A DNA stretch of 64,000 bases from Torreya grandis. Lineage: Eukaryota > Streptophyta > Pinopsida > Cupressales > Taxaceae. Shown piece after piece: positions 45,596-57,408 of this stretch (positions within the stretch are counted from its first letter, which is position 1; every line of letters starts with the position of its first letter). Under the pieces are notes generated by a model. It saw only the letters and a program-made list of their open reading frames with translations, made no database searches and had not been told where the DNA came from. The position numbers and the translations under genes are program-made. Location of the stretch: NCBI GenBank assembly GCA_037957365.1, contig JARHVA010000593.1, forward strand, positions 4,583,501 through 4,647,500, read 5' to 3'.

Positions 45596-47579
45596 GTATT
45601 ATTAGATACTATGTGGAGTAATGAATTAAAAAAAAAATCCAAAAAATAAATATGGTTAAATGATGATAATGAAAGAATGTAATGGATGATGTCCCTTTGA
45701 GTGGGCATTTAGGGGTGAAGGACATGATTGGGCTCTCAAAAAATAGAGGAAGAAGCTATAATGGATTTGATGAATATATGATATTAACCTATGGATGAGA
45801 TTGACCCATTCAAGACAATTATTGCACACATTAATTTTATGATGATTGATTGATTTACCCTAAGCATGGAGGAGTTGGGAAAGATACATATTGGGAGAAG
45901 ATACACATTTTGATTTTTAGGGTGGATGTGGGAAAAATATTTTAACAAAGCTATGGGCTTAACTTTCCCCAAAAAGGGTGGATCGGGGGATGATTTATAT
46001 AGACGATGAGATGTAAGTTTGATTTTCCTCAAATATGGCAAGAGCCTAGATTGGATGGATGATTGATTTATTTTTCCCAATCATGATAGATTTTGGAAGG
46101 ATACATACTAAGATAAAATGTAAAATTTAATTTGACTTAAGTAGGGAAAAAACTATGAGATTGGATCAGGCAAATGATTGATTGATTAATTGATTTACAA
46201 GCATAGATCAAGGACTTAACCTATTGCACAGATTAAATATGAGTTGATCATATTTATGGATGATTGATGGATGAAAAAAAATTTATAGGTTGATTTATAA
46301 GTACACTATGATAATATAATGACTCTTTAAAGAATAAAAAATCCACAAAAATTGGGCACACAAGGATGCCCCAAGTAATTTAATAAGGATGAAGGATGAT
46401 ATGATGATGTTATAAAGAATTTTCAAAGAGTTGAAAAGCCATAAAAACATGGGCATAAGAGGATGAACCAAGTGATGTAAATGATTTAACAATGATGTGA
46501 TTAGACATGGATAATTATTTGAGATGAAATGATGAAAAAAAGAATGGGAATGGAAATGGAAAAAAGAACAAGAATGGGAATGGTAATATGAATGGTTGAG
46601 CTAAGCTCAGAATCTCCACATGATTGAGCATCACCTACATAGTTTGAATGAATCTTAAACTAATGTAGTTCTCCTAAGAAGGGAAGAATGCGATGAGAAT
46701 AGATTATTTAAATTTGACTAGGTCAAATATGGATAAGCTGATTTGATTTAAAAATAGATGATTAAGAAATGGATGTTGATTTTTTAAAGTGTATATACAG
46801 TTGTTTTAGCACGTGTCTCTACATATATTTTTTTACTTTATTTTTGATATTGTACACAATAATATGCACCATGATATAAAACACCATGATTAAATGGATG
46901 TAATGTGCATAATGACTAAATCCAATCCAAAAAATAAATGATAAAACACATCATGATATGGAAAAATCATGATGACATTGATGATGTGTGTCGATGGATG
47001 GACTTAAGTATAAGTACATGAAATTACCATAATATGAAAAAATCGTGATGACCCTATTGACGCATATGGAATGAGTCAAGGAAAAAAAAAGTAAACAAAC
47101 AATCAAGCAAGCAAACATACACATAGAAATTAAAAAACAAAAGAAACATAGAACATCTTATTATTATTGAAGTTAAAAGTCCACACGTGAAGTTTAAATG
47201 ATATTTATAGATGGATGGTTCCCCAAGAAAAGATACATGCGAGGGGATTGGATTGGGAATAAAATTTCCTGAAATAAATTGAACAATATGATTTGCCTCA
47301 AACAAGGTGAAAGCTATGAGCACAAATTGATGATTTTATCCAAACACGGTGGATACAGTAATGAAATATTTTGAAAATATGTTGATTGATGAATAAAAAT
47401 GATCAATGATTGTTGACTATATTCAGGATAATATATATGTTTTTATATTTTATGGTTGTATATATTTTTAAGGGATTTTTATCCTTTTCTAATTTTTATG
47501 TATTTTTAAATTATCTGATGTTTTGGATTTTTTTGGAATAAGTATATATAAAGAGTTCTCTAGTAAAGGGAAAACCTAC
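45596..47579 (-). other. 3' region of a minus-strand Ty3 relic related to N
   Basis: No coding domain is visible. The block 46588-46690 aligns with 11777-11880 in the 3' region of N: ATGGTYGAGCTAA, then GCCTACATAG or ACCTACATAG, then AATGTAGTTCTCC and AAGGGAGG or AAGGGAAG. The order and spacing are kept. This suggests the span is the untranslated 3' part of an N-like element whose pol is lost. Many GATTGATT-type words occur near 45.8-46.3 kb. Confidence 0.45.
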
Positions 47580-48428
47580 TTTAGACAACTAAATTTTGTT
47601 ATGTTTAGTGTTGTAATTAACTTTACTTAATATCGATACACTAACCTAGTCATCACCCTCAATTTGAATTTCAACTACTATCATTTCCATCTCATTTTTG
47701 AATAATTAATTAATCTATATTAATTAATTATTCATTCACACATAATTATACAAAACTTATAAAAAATAAAAAATTTCCATGTCATCAAACATCTTCCACA
47801 TTTCTCTCAGCCAAGTTTTGATTCATCTAACCACCTTTTTAAATTTTTAAACCAATTATTGAGTCACCATTGAAAATTTCAACTAATAGGGTGAGTCACT
47901 CAGCTAACTTGACTGATTCATGAGACATTGTAAACTATCAACTAACTTTCCTCCTTTCACACACATGAGAAATTGGTATCTTCTGCTTGGATGAAGACTT
48001 AAATCCAACAGTTGATAATTATCATTATCAAATAAATCAAGATTATTCACAACCTTTCATATTTCTATCAACAATTTTATAAATTGAAGTATCATCCTTC
48101 ATTTTCAAATCCACCTTCAAAATATCAAATTGCTATCAAATTTATCTTTGACATCCATTGATAAATCAAGCTTATGTACTCATATGTTTTCAAATTTGCC
48201 TTTAGTTGGAGAAATGAACTGAGCACACACATTCTAAGAAACAAGAACAAATCAAAAGTCACAATGAAGAAGGTGATGATGTATTCTACATGATTTTTTA
48301 ATTATTTATATGTTTGTCTTTATTTTTTTGTATTAGTTATATTGTAGTTTTAGTCTGGATTTAAAATATGAATTTGTTCTTTTGTTTTTCTTAGTTTTGT
48401 TAGATTTTGAATTTTAGATATTAAATAT
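47580..48428 (+). repeat. Possible 5' LTR of element T
   Basis: It starts TTTAGACAAC (compare TGTAGACATC of O) and ends before a PBS-like match at 48429. A TATA-like TTATAAATTGAAG lies near 48078, about 350 bases before the end, similar to the spacing in O. The partner LTR would lie beyond the window, so the call cannot be confirmed here. Confidence 0.3.
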
Positions 48429-48446
48429 TTTCATGTCTAGTGGGAA
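48429..48446 (+). other. Possible decayed primer-binding site of element T
   Basis: TTTCATGTCTAGTGGGAA resembles the O site (TTGGCATGCCCAGTGGAA) with four differences. It lies about 1.9 kb before gag, close to the leader length of O. Confidence 0.35.
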
Positions 48447-50152
48447 CTTCCCTAATTTTTTTCATCATAATAATTTTCTTGTTTGTCTTGAAGATTTAAT
48501 TAACTTTTTTTGTTGCTATGAAAGTTTTAGGGTAATTTGGATCTAGTTGTCTTCTTTTTTTAAATTTTTTTTCCTGAAGCTACTTTAGTTTTTAAAAAAT
48601 AAAAAATACATGAATGTTAAAATAACAATAAATTTTAATGTATAATATGGGTTTTTATGATTTTTTAAAGTTGGTTTGGATTTAAATGAAAACTAACTTG
48701 TTAAAATTTTGTATAAAAATGAATTATAGTTTAGGAGATATAATAAAATCTCTAAATTTTTCATTGTTGTTTAGTTTTTAAAAACATGATTGTTGAAATG
48801 AAAATAGCATTTTTTCATATTTTAAGTTTTTACTATTTTTTTCAAGTTTGTTTGAGTTTATACTAATAACCAACTAATAACATTTTCTATAAACACAACT
48901 TGTAATTTAGGAGATATTATCAAAATTGTGGCTATTATTTTAATTTTATTTTCTAGTTTTTCTAACTTTTAAGTTGTATTTTTTCTTAACATTTTTAGTT
49001 AACTTGTTGGTTCCTTAGGTTACCTAATCTTCAAAAAAAATAGTAATAGTTTTTGTGTAGGGATGGTTATCAAAGAATGCAAAGCTAAGCTAAAAATAAA
49101 ACATTTCTTTCTTTATTTGTTTATTGCCAGCCTTTTTATTGATTTCAAGTTTTTGTTTATTTCAAGTAGTAATTAACTCAGATTTACGTTTATTACAAGT
49201 TTATTTATGTGTCACAAAAAATTATGTATGCTCTTTCTTTGGCATCACATTGGTGATACTTGGAAATTAAAAATAACTTTTGTGATTTTATGTTACCTAT
49301 ATTTCACTTGTGTATGTTATTTCCTTGGCATCACATTGGTGATGATACTTAAAAATTAAAAAAAAAGTATTAATCACTTTATTTTTATTTTTATTTTTAT
49401 AGGGGCTTTATCGATCATGGATTTCACCACCATGTGGTAATCCAAATCCCATGTACTGACATGATATACCAATTGAAGATCCATTATTTTAATTACTAAA
49501 GTGGTTGTCTATTTTAAGCACACTATGATGAGAGGGGGTTTCATATTTAAATACTTAGGGTTTCAACAACAACCTTGAATTTTAATTTTTTTGACATCAA
49601 CATAAAAAAATATTATATTTGGGTTGGGCATATAGGGACTAAAAATATATGTACATTCATTAAATCAAATTATTCTATGATATTGGGCCACAAAATACTT
49701 TAAGGTATATAAAGTACATACTTTAGATAAACTTATGTAAAAATTAATCCTTAATATAATCATTTAGCCATTTGAATTATAGTACACTAGGAAACAGTTA
49801 GCTTCAAAAAGTTACTCACAACTTACCCTTAACACTAGGTTAAGTGGGATATGGGTATGGATCTACCTCCATAATTAGTACTAAAAAATATTAAGATGAC
49901 ACTTCTCAATGGATGATGTAGTATATATGAGAGCCTAAAATTTGTCTAATTTTATTTGCCAATATTTTATCCTTTGATGTGACTTGCATGTTTCTTTTTA
50001 GTTAAAGTATAAATTACTTATATATATTTCTTTTATTTTTATCTCCTTTGTGAAGGCCATGTAATTTTAGTATTTTATGTTTAAAATTCAAGTTTTAATC
50101 CTTCAAATAAAATTTTAAAATCAAGAAATTACAAAATCCAAAGTAACCCAAA
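48447..50152 (+). other. AT-rich leader region before gag of T
   Basis: There are long T-rich and A-rich runs and no coding motif. A sequence around TTGGCATCACATTGGTGATA occurs at about 49239 and again at about 49324. A (TTTTTA)n run lies near 49378-49400. Confidence 0.45.
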
Positions 50153-50187
50153 ATGTTTTTCATGTATTTGCATTTTTTATTTTCGAG

Positions 50188-50269
<82 letters not shown>

Positions 50270-50299
50270 CTCGAAAATAAAAAATGCAAATACATGAGA

Positions 50300-50304
<5 letters not shown>
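50153..50304. repeat. 38-bp inverted repeat flanking a (TA)n tract
   Basis: Arm 50153-50190 and arm 50267-50304 are complementary over 38 bases with one mismatch. The inner 30 bases (50161-50190 against 50267-50296) match perfectly. Between them lies an uninterrupted (TA)38 tract, itself self-complementary, so the whole 152 bases can fold back. A second (TA)n run follows to about 50331. Confidence 0.9.

Positions 50305-50331
<27 letters not shown>
50303..50331. repeat. Second TA microsatellite
   Basis: A run of alternating TA lies just right of the palindrome. It is followed by TTTGAGTCA, echoing the CGAGTCA at the inner end of the left arm. Confidence 0.85.
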
Positions 50332-50333
<2 letters not shown>

Positions 50334-50344
50334 AGTCAAGTACA

Positions 50345-52812
50345 ACCTTCAAAAGCAATGTATCCCATCGCAAGACAAATGGCCTTGTTGAATAATCCTA
50401 GATTTAGAGAAGAACCTTTGAAAATGATCCCTTCTAATTTAAAAACTAAAATAATTATATTGAAATAAATGACAATGTTGATGATGAGGGACCCTATCAA
50501 GATGAACATACCCATGAAATCACCTTGCATAAAAATATACCTTCCCAAGTCATATAATACCTACTAGAAAATAAAAATGAGATCTTGCACAATATTTAGG
50601 GTATAGGATCCAAATTTCCACCTGATTTGAAGCCAAAGACTTACATCATTTGACTTTTAGGAAAAAATACACACGTCTGATTTAAGAGAAAGGGACTTCT
50701 ATAACTTTCCTAAGGAATGACAAATCCATTATAAGTTTTACCAACACTAATTATTAGAATTTATCCCTAACTTACATGGATAAAGGTAAAATAGTTATAA
50801 ACAAAACATCCCAACAAAGCTATGTGTTATCTACAGAAGACCATGCCAAAAATTTAGAAAATTAATTAAATGATATTAACTCTAACATGTCCAAGAATCA
50901 TTAAAACAATAAGTTAACCAATCCAAATCTTAATACTAATGCACATTCAAATTTAAATCAATTAACCTATCAAAATAAAAATTTGAATGTGTACTAAAAT
51001 CTAAATCAAACCCCCAATCTAAATTCAAATGTCAGTTTGAATCCAATTAATAATCCAAATCTAAATTAAAATTTGTAATGTGCATTCAAATTCAAACATC
51101 AAACATCAAAATCAAAATCAGAATTTAAATGTTTATTTGAATTCAAACACCAATAATCCAAATCAAAATTATAATTCAAATGTAAATTTGAATCCAAGTA
51201 ATCAAAACCAAAATCAACATTCAAATTTCACTTGATACCAACACCTATCCATTTACCAATGTAAATCAATTTACAAGTCAATCTTCTAATCCACTTTCAA
51301 ATTCAAATCCAATCAACCTATTACCAATTAAAGATATTAAATTTATCCTAGAATGACAAAGTAATAAAGACAATATCTAAGAATTATAAGATGATATCTA
51401 TTCCAAAATAAAATAATATAAGTTAAAATTAAAATTTCCATACCCTTTCAACATTAACATGATGATGGCACCCTTTCATTCACATTTTAAACCCCCAAAG
51501 TTTGCTAAGTATAAAGGAAAAGGAGATCTTAGAGAACATCTTATAGAGTTTTAAATGCCAAATTTAGACATTTATTATAGAAATTATTATCTATCAAGAC
51601 TCTTTCCATGTTATATAAGGGGTCAAGACCTAGAGTTGTTTTTACACTTAGCCAAAGGATTAATCATAACCTATGAGGACCTCTCCAAAAAAATGTGGGA
51701 CATTTTTCATATAATGTTGAACATGAATTGACCTTGTTATATCTATATAATACTAAATTATGCAATGGGGAGAGATTTGCCTCATTATTGTTAAATGACA
51801 TGCCTTGGCAAGATGATTCCATGATAACTTCTTGAAAAACCACATATAACTATATTTACAAAAAATATCAATTCAGAATTAGCTTATCAACTACAAATCC
51901 ATTATACTACATCATATGATGAAATTATAGAGAAATGGGTTCAAATTTAAATGGTACTAGTTGTCAAAGGTACCATCAAAATATTCAAACAAGATAATTT
52001 TTCTTCAAACCAAAACAAAAAACCTAAGTTTTATGCAAAGAATAATAACCCGGATGGAGAGAATGTAATAAGTGTTAAACAAATCCATAGCACCCAACCT
52101 ATCAACATCTCCATGCTAAGTGGTCAACCTTGAAAAGACAATCAAAAGGGAAAAATCACTACTTTAGGAAAACCATATGATGTATTATTTTGAAATTTGA
52201 TCACTATAAACATGACAAAATTCCCCCACACCAAACCTTTTAATGAGAATGTTCCAAAACCTTAGCAATACGAAGATATTAAATATTGGGACTACCAAAA
52301 AATCAAAGGTCATTGCATAAACTATTGTATGAGACTGAAACCCTATATCCAAGATCTTATTGATCATTATGACATATCATTAGAGGATGATGCATCAAAT
52401 TCCAATAATAAAAAACTATGGATATGTTAAGATCCCTTCTTGAAGCATGAATAAGGGCTTAGTAAGCCAAGTAAAGATCAAAATCAAACAAATAATCTCA
52501 ATTAAACTAATCATCCATGTGATTAGATAGTCAATCACATTAACCACATGGATAATCATGTTTTTTTATTAAATTAAATCCTAATATTTTACCATCACAT
52601 GAGGCATGCAAGGGTTACCATTCTAGGTGTCCTTTTACCTACCCTTGATAAAAATATAAACATAAAGAAACTTGATAAAATGCCAACCAAAATTTACATT
52701 TTAGATCTTCTTAAGACTTCCCCCACTTATAAAGTCATTTTTTATAAAACCTTGTAATATTCCAAAGTTATAGAACGTATAAATCCATCCAACTTGTAAG
52801 TACTTGTATGAC
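50345..52812 (+). pseudogene. Gag pseudogene of element T
   Basis: The N-terminal part reads DEGPYQDEHTHEIT near 50490-50530. An Asn-rich, internally repetitive stretch follows (50930-51330). The gag core at about 51460-51880 reads FHSHFKPPKFAKYKGKGDL, REHLIEF, YYLSRLFPCYIRGQDLELFL and DLSKKMWDIFH, closely parallel to O gag. A zinc-knuckle-like segment near 52285-52370 reads YQKIKGHCINYCMRLKPYIQ, then DLIDHYD, matching the FCNYH-type segment of N with Cys losses. Stops and frame changes are frequent. No intact product is possible. Confidence 0.75.
50930..51330 (+). repeat. Asn-rich degenerate repeats in gag of T
   Basis: Recurring words such as AATCCAAATC, AAATTCAAATGT and TTTGAATCCAA give an Asn/Leu-rich reading (NPNLN, NVNLNP). 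Units are about 30-45 bases and irregular. It occupies the same place before the gag core as the Gln-rich repeat of O. Confidence 0.6.
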
Positions 52813-52814
52813 AC

Positions 52815-54612
52815 TTGTCCTATAATAATCAAATGACTTTTGATCATTTAGACATTTCAACCATGGGTTCATCTCATAATTTTCCATTATACATAGAATT
52901 ATTTATTTCTAAGAATAAAGTAAAAAGGGTATTTATATATAATGGTTCATGGTTAAATCTATGTACATTAAGTTTGATAAATTATTTGAGACATTCTACA
53001 ATTGAACTAAAGCCTAATACCATTAATATAATTGTATATAATAATAATGATCACTAATTATTGGGAACTATCATCTTCTACTCATGGTGGGCATTGTCAT
53101 TTAATAATCCCTCATTTAAATTATTTATCTATATCCCCCATAAAATCTACTCATTTGCCATCCATGGATCCATGCCATGAGTGTCATTTCATCCACCATA
53201 TATTAATGTTTAAAGTTTTATCATGATCGTATGAAATTTACCATTCAAGGTGATCCTCAACCCTTTCAATATTGTAAACTATTGGAAGGGAGATATAAAA
53301 ACTCTAAATATTTAAGATTTATTAAATATACCTATGAATCTACCAAGGAGTTATATCAATCTTAATGAATTGCTCTATACATACATCAATCAACCATCTA
53401 CATATGAAAATCCACCATACACATCTTAGTCCACATGCCCACCATCTAGAATTTTCATTGTGGATGCAGGTATGGTATAATATGAAATCCATGATGCCAA
53501 TTATCTCCAAACAATTCATGTCCCCAAACAATCATGACAGATCCCATCATAGAAAAGATTGGAAAAAATTATTTCATAGCAGGTGAGTTCCTTTTTGAAA
53601 AACATATTAAATATTTAAACTCATCTTGGATTTACTCTAATGAATTAGATACATGTTTTCAAAGTAATCAATATCATGTACCTAAAGTAATTATGTCTAA
53701 TATAATGAACTATAAAGGAAAAGGTCTTGGCATCCAAAAACAAGGTCTCATCGATCCTATAATGTTTAAAACACATGAAGCCTTTAAAGGTATCAAATTC
53801 AAACCATCTAGTGTGACCATATGAAATTATGATAGTGACTCTTTTACTGCATTTGGTGAAGTCTCTTCAAACACTGACACAAGTTCCATTTATAGCCATT
53901 TTGAAGACTTGTCCATCACCAACCTATTTCATGATAACATCATTTTGACCCTTGAACTAACCTTTCCACAGTTTATCCTATGATACCGAAAAAAACCACC
54001 CTTGCTTGATCATTTTTAGAATGATGAGTCCATATTTAAATTTTTGAGAATTATAGATCATATTCCAACACGAGATCATAATAAGGGTTTTTCAATTCAA
54101 TTAGACAAATCCACATACTTTGGGGAACTTAAAACCTCTTCTCATTTACATTATAAATAAATTATAGTTTGGTTGATAGAAATATCAGATGATAAAGTTC
54201 TAAATTCATAAAATATTGATGAAGATTGAACAAATGATAATTTTTGGGTGAAAATGTGTACATATTTTTTAATCCGATATGTTTCAAATCACCATTCATG
54301 ATTAATCATAAATAATTTTACATGTAAAATTTATAATGATGAATCATGGATGGTGATTCAAAATGAGTTAGATAAAAAAACTATGTACACAATTTCACTT
54401 AAAATTTTACATTTTCTCACTCTTAAGGATTGTGACAACATCAAAGTTCTTAATTGATGATGATATTCCCTATCAGTAAGACCTTGAAGAGGAACTTAGT
54501 CTTCTTCCACTTACAAAAAAATTACAAGAAGAATCCAATTTATTAATTGAAAATACCATTGACATCAGTTTTAGTACTAAAAAAAATCTTAATATTATGA
54601 AACTCAGTGCTT
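52815..54612 (+). pseudogene. Protease and linker of element T pol
   Basis: Protease lies at 52815-53055: MTFDHLDISTMGSSHNFPLY, then KNKVKRVFIYNGSWLNLCTL, with YNGS at the active site in place of D(T/N)GS. The linker has YKGKGLGIQKQGLIDPI and GIKFKPSS (53712-53820), shared with O. Then YDSDSFTAFGEVSSNTDTSS, which parallels FDSDSFKVNSSKT in O at 9240. Just before the insertion of G it reads LEEELSLLPLTKKLQEESNL, then IDISFSTKKNLN, the lead-in to RT. It is disrupted by stops and frameshifts. Confidence 0.75.
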
Positions 54613-54617
54613 CCCTT
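54613..54617. repeat. Target site duplication of element G, left copy (CCCTT)
   Basis: It is identical to 63183-63187, directly outside both LTRs. Confidence 0.85.
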
Positions 54618-55805
54618 TGTATACACATAACATTTTCAAAATTTTAGTGATTAATGATGCTTTACATCTTGCAAGAACCTATCGAGATTCAATCTGTCTG
54701 AGTACATAACTTAAGGGGTTCACTGAGAAAGGAGTGGGAAAACCATTAGTGCTTCATAATATTGTTGTCCCTTTTTCCACTTTCCATCTACACACTTGTT
54801 TAGTAAAATAATTTAACCTAAATGTATTCTTCTCAGTTATACCCATTATAATCATTTATCACATCTTTATCCTCTTATTCCTTGCCTCATCCCCCTTTTG
54901 ATAGTTGGTTGTACTAAGTCAATTGGGTTGACCCTATATTAGTTTGGGGTATTTTTCACTTTCAATCTTGTTAGCCCTTTGGCCGACATAGCTTATAACT
55001 CAGTGAATTATCTCTCAAAAACATATAGGGTCAATTGGGTCGACCCTATACAATTGACATATTCATAAGGATTTAGGGTAAGATCCACCTATATATACAA
55101 GTTCAGTTACAACCATTTGAGAATAGCGAAGCAAATAAGAATAAGTATGAATGAACATTTCCTTATTGACCATTATACTTGAGGATTAAAGATTAGGGTT
55201 TCATACTTTCTTTGGAGATATGGATTTTGTCTTCCAGAGAAGTATTTTGGATGAATAGATAGGTTGTGTAGTTTAGAGCTGATTTGTCTTTTTTATCCTT
55301 ACATACCACAATAATATATTATGAAGCACCTTTTCCAAGGGAGAGATTGAGGATCAATGGTTTCATCTTCAAAGGTAAGTATTCCTAACTTTATTTCTTC
55401 TTTGTAAGAGTAGATAGATAATGCAATTATGATTCTCTTCCATGCATTAGGATTCTATATATATTGATGTGAGTATATATCTTGTATGCATGTTTAGTTT
55501 AGTTTGTTTTTATTGTAAACCCAACTTTATGCCACAAGATTTAGTGAGCACTAGATTATATTTACTTTATTATTATTAGAATAAGTGAAATATCAAAACC
55601 TAAGACATTATGGTAGTCTGGAGGCTTTGGAACCCTCCTTAGCATAGTGTATTATGATAAGTGATCCCATAATCATGTTTATCAGATCCTAATCTTGGTC
55701 ATTATCCCACTTGATAAATTTATTCCAAATCAAAAGTGTAGGTATGCTTTATCTTCTTCAAGTTAGTATTGATTTATAGACATGATGCATTTTTTATTAC
55801 ATATA
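54618..55805 (+). repeat. 5' LTR of element G
   Basis: This 1188-bp LTR starts TGTATACACATAAC and ends ACATATA (CA decayed to TA). It aligns with 61925-63182. It contains copies of the GTCGACC-type motif and a TATA-like TATATATAC at 55090-55098. Confidence 0.88.
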
Positions 55806-57320
55806 TTATGGTGAACCTAACATGAACTAATCCTTGTAGGATTTGTTCACTTATTTCATTATTTTTATCATATATTTTCCATATAGGGTCAACCCATCTC
55901 TAATTTTATGTACACAAGTTTTTAGGTACAGGCTATTGGATTGAACCAGTTGACCTAGTATAAGTTTTTAGCTTTCTAGACTTCAAGTTTAGACTACTAT
56001 ATCGACCCAGTCAACCCATTATAGTTTCTAGATATTAATATATCCTATTCAACATACTAGGAAACCTAGTTGACCTTGTAAAATACAAGCACTCAGTAAC
56101 AAGTTTCTACAAAGCTTGATCGACCCATTTGACCTAGTTAGCAAGTTTTGCAAGCATTCCACAAGGTTCTCTAAAAACAATCTTCCTTCTCTACATCTCT
56201 GATCCACCAATGTTCCTTTTTATCCTTCTATATATTTATTTATAGTCTTTCCTTTCATATTTTGTAGTCTTCAAAACTACCATTGTATAGTTAACTAACT
56301 TAACCCTATCAACCCAATTTTGTATTCTATGTGTTGTCTAGATAACTAGGTCGACTCTATCGACCCTATTCATTTTTAGACATTGATTTCATAGTATAAG
56401 ATCAAACCTATTGAACCTATTCTATATTATATACATACACTATCAATTGTATCAACATTTTACCTTATTTTAAAATTGGAATCAAACTTTATATACTAGT
56501 AATTAGCTCACACTTTTATTTCTTATTACTTGCATGCTTAGAATAAATCACATAGCTTAATTAAGTGGTTTTAAATTAACCATTTAGTTTCACTATTTTA
56601 TACTTTATGTGCACACAATCAAATCAAAAAATATAAATAATAATATTAACATTTGACTACCCAAGGCCAGCCTACTTGGATATTATCATGAAGGGGGAAA
56701 TCAACTTGATGTTTTGGTCAAGTATAAAGTATGGTTAATGGTATATTCTATCTAAGTGTTAGACACCCTTATCACTATAGTGTGTGAAGTGAGGGGGTAC
56801 ACCCCAATATCAAGCCAGTATCATTACCACTATAGATCCCTTTGATTTGCAACTACTTGAATCTATCCTTAGATTGCTTTTTAGTTCCTTACTTATAGCC
56901 AACTTCCCATCACATTTTAAAATATATCCTAATAATCTCATAAATATTTAGGATGACCATTTATCTAGTTATTTACTTTCTAAGTTGATTAATTTCTCTT
57001 TGCTCAATTGTATTTTGTATTGTAAAAACTTATATTAGCCAACATTGGTGTAAGGTTTTGTGTTATGTGCCTTAATTGGATTGGTCAACGTTAATCCAAT
57101 TAATTGTTCATTTCCCTTCCATTCTTACTTTTTGAATTACTTGAAAAAATTATATTGTTTCAATTCATAGTCTATTATAGGCTATCTATTTCTCCCTATT
57201 TATTATATAGGGTTCACCTAGTTGATCCTGTACACTTTTTCAACCTTTGTTTGTTGTATTAGGTTGACCCAATCGACCTTATACAGTTTGTAGGCCTTAT
57301 TTTTTCTAGGTCAACCCAAT
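54911..57320. repeat. Reiterated GTCAAC/GTCGACC motif in LTR and leader of G
   Basis: At least a dozen short copies share AGGGTCAAYYNNGTCGACCC-like sequence, often followed by TATA or TACA. Clear ones lie near 54918, 55027, 55885, 55947, 55999, 56070, 56119, 56303, 56349, 57209, 57261 and 57309. Many contain GTTGAC or GTCGAC, so the core is palindromic. Both orientations occur. More copies lie in the right LTR near 62225, 62273 and 62385. Confidence 0.7.
55090..55098 (+). promoter_or_regulatory. TATA-like site in 5' LTR of G
   Basis: TATATATAC in the context GATCCACCTATATATACAAG is conserved as TATATATGC at 62447-62455 in the right LTR. It is the best promoter candidate in the LTR. Confidence 0.4.
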
Positions 57321-57408
57321 TTCCTCTATATTATTTATATCACTTCTTATCTCTTTGATCTTTTTTGCACTTCTTTTTTTTTTGGTTTTCTAGTCTTATC
57401 TCATTATA
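55806..57408 (+). other. Untranslated leader of element G
   Basis: There are 1.6 kb between the LTR and gag. The sequence just after the LTR contains ATGGTGAACCTAACATG, possibly the PBS, but the tRNA match cannot be judged. Most of the reiterated GTCGACC-type motif copies lie here. Confidence 0.5.

Noticed and set aside
49236..49345. TTGGCATCACATTGGTG repeats as primer-binding sites
   Set aside because: The likeness to the O site ends after the first six bases, and no LTR end lies beside them.
50160..50373. Minus-strand open frames rich in alternating Tyr and Ile
   Set aside because: They are translation of the (TA)n tracts and have no protein meaning.
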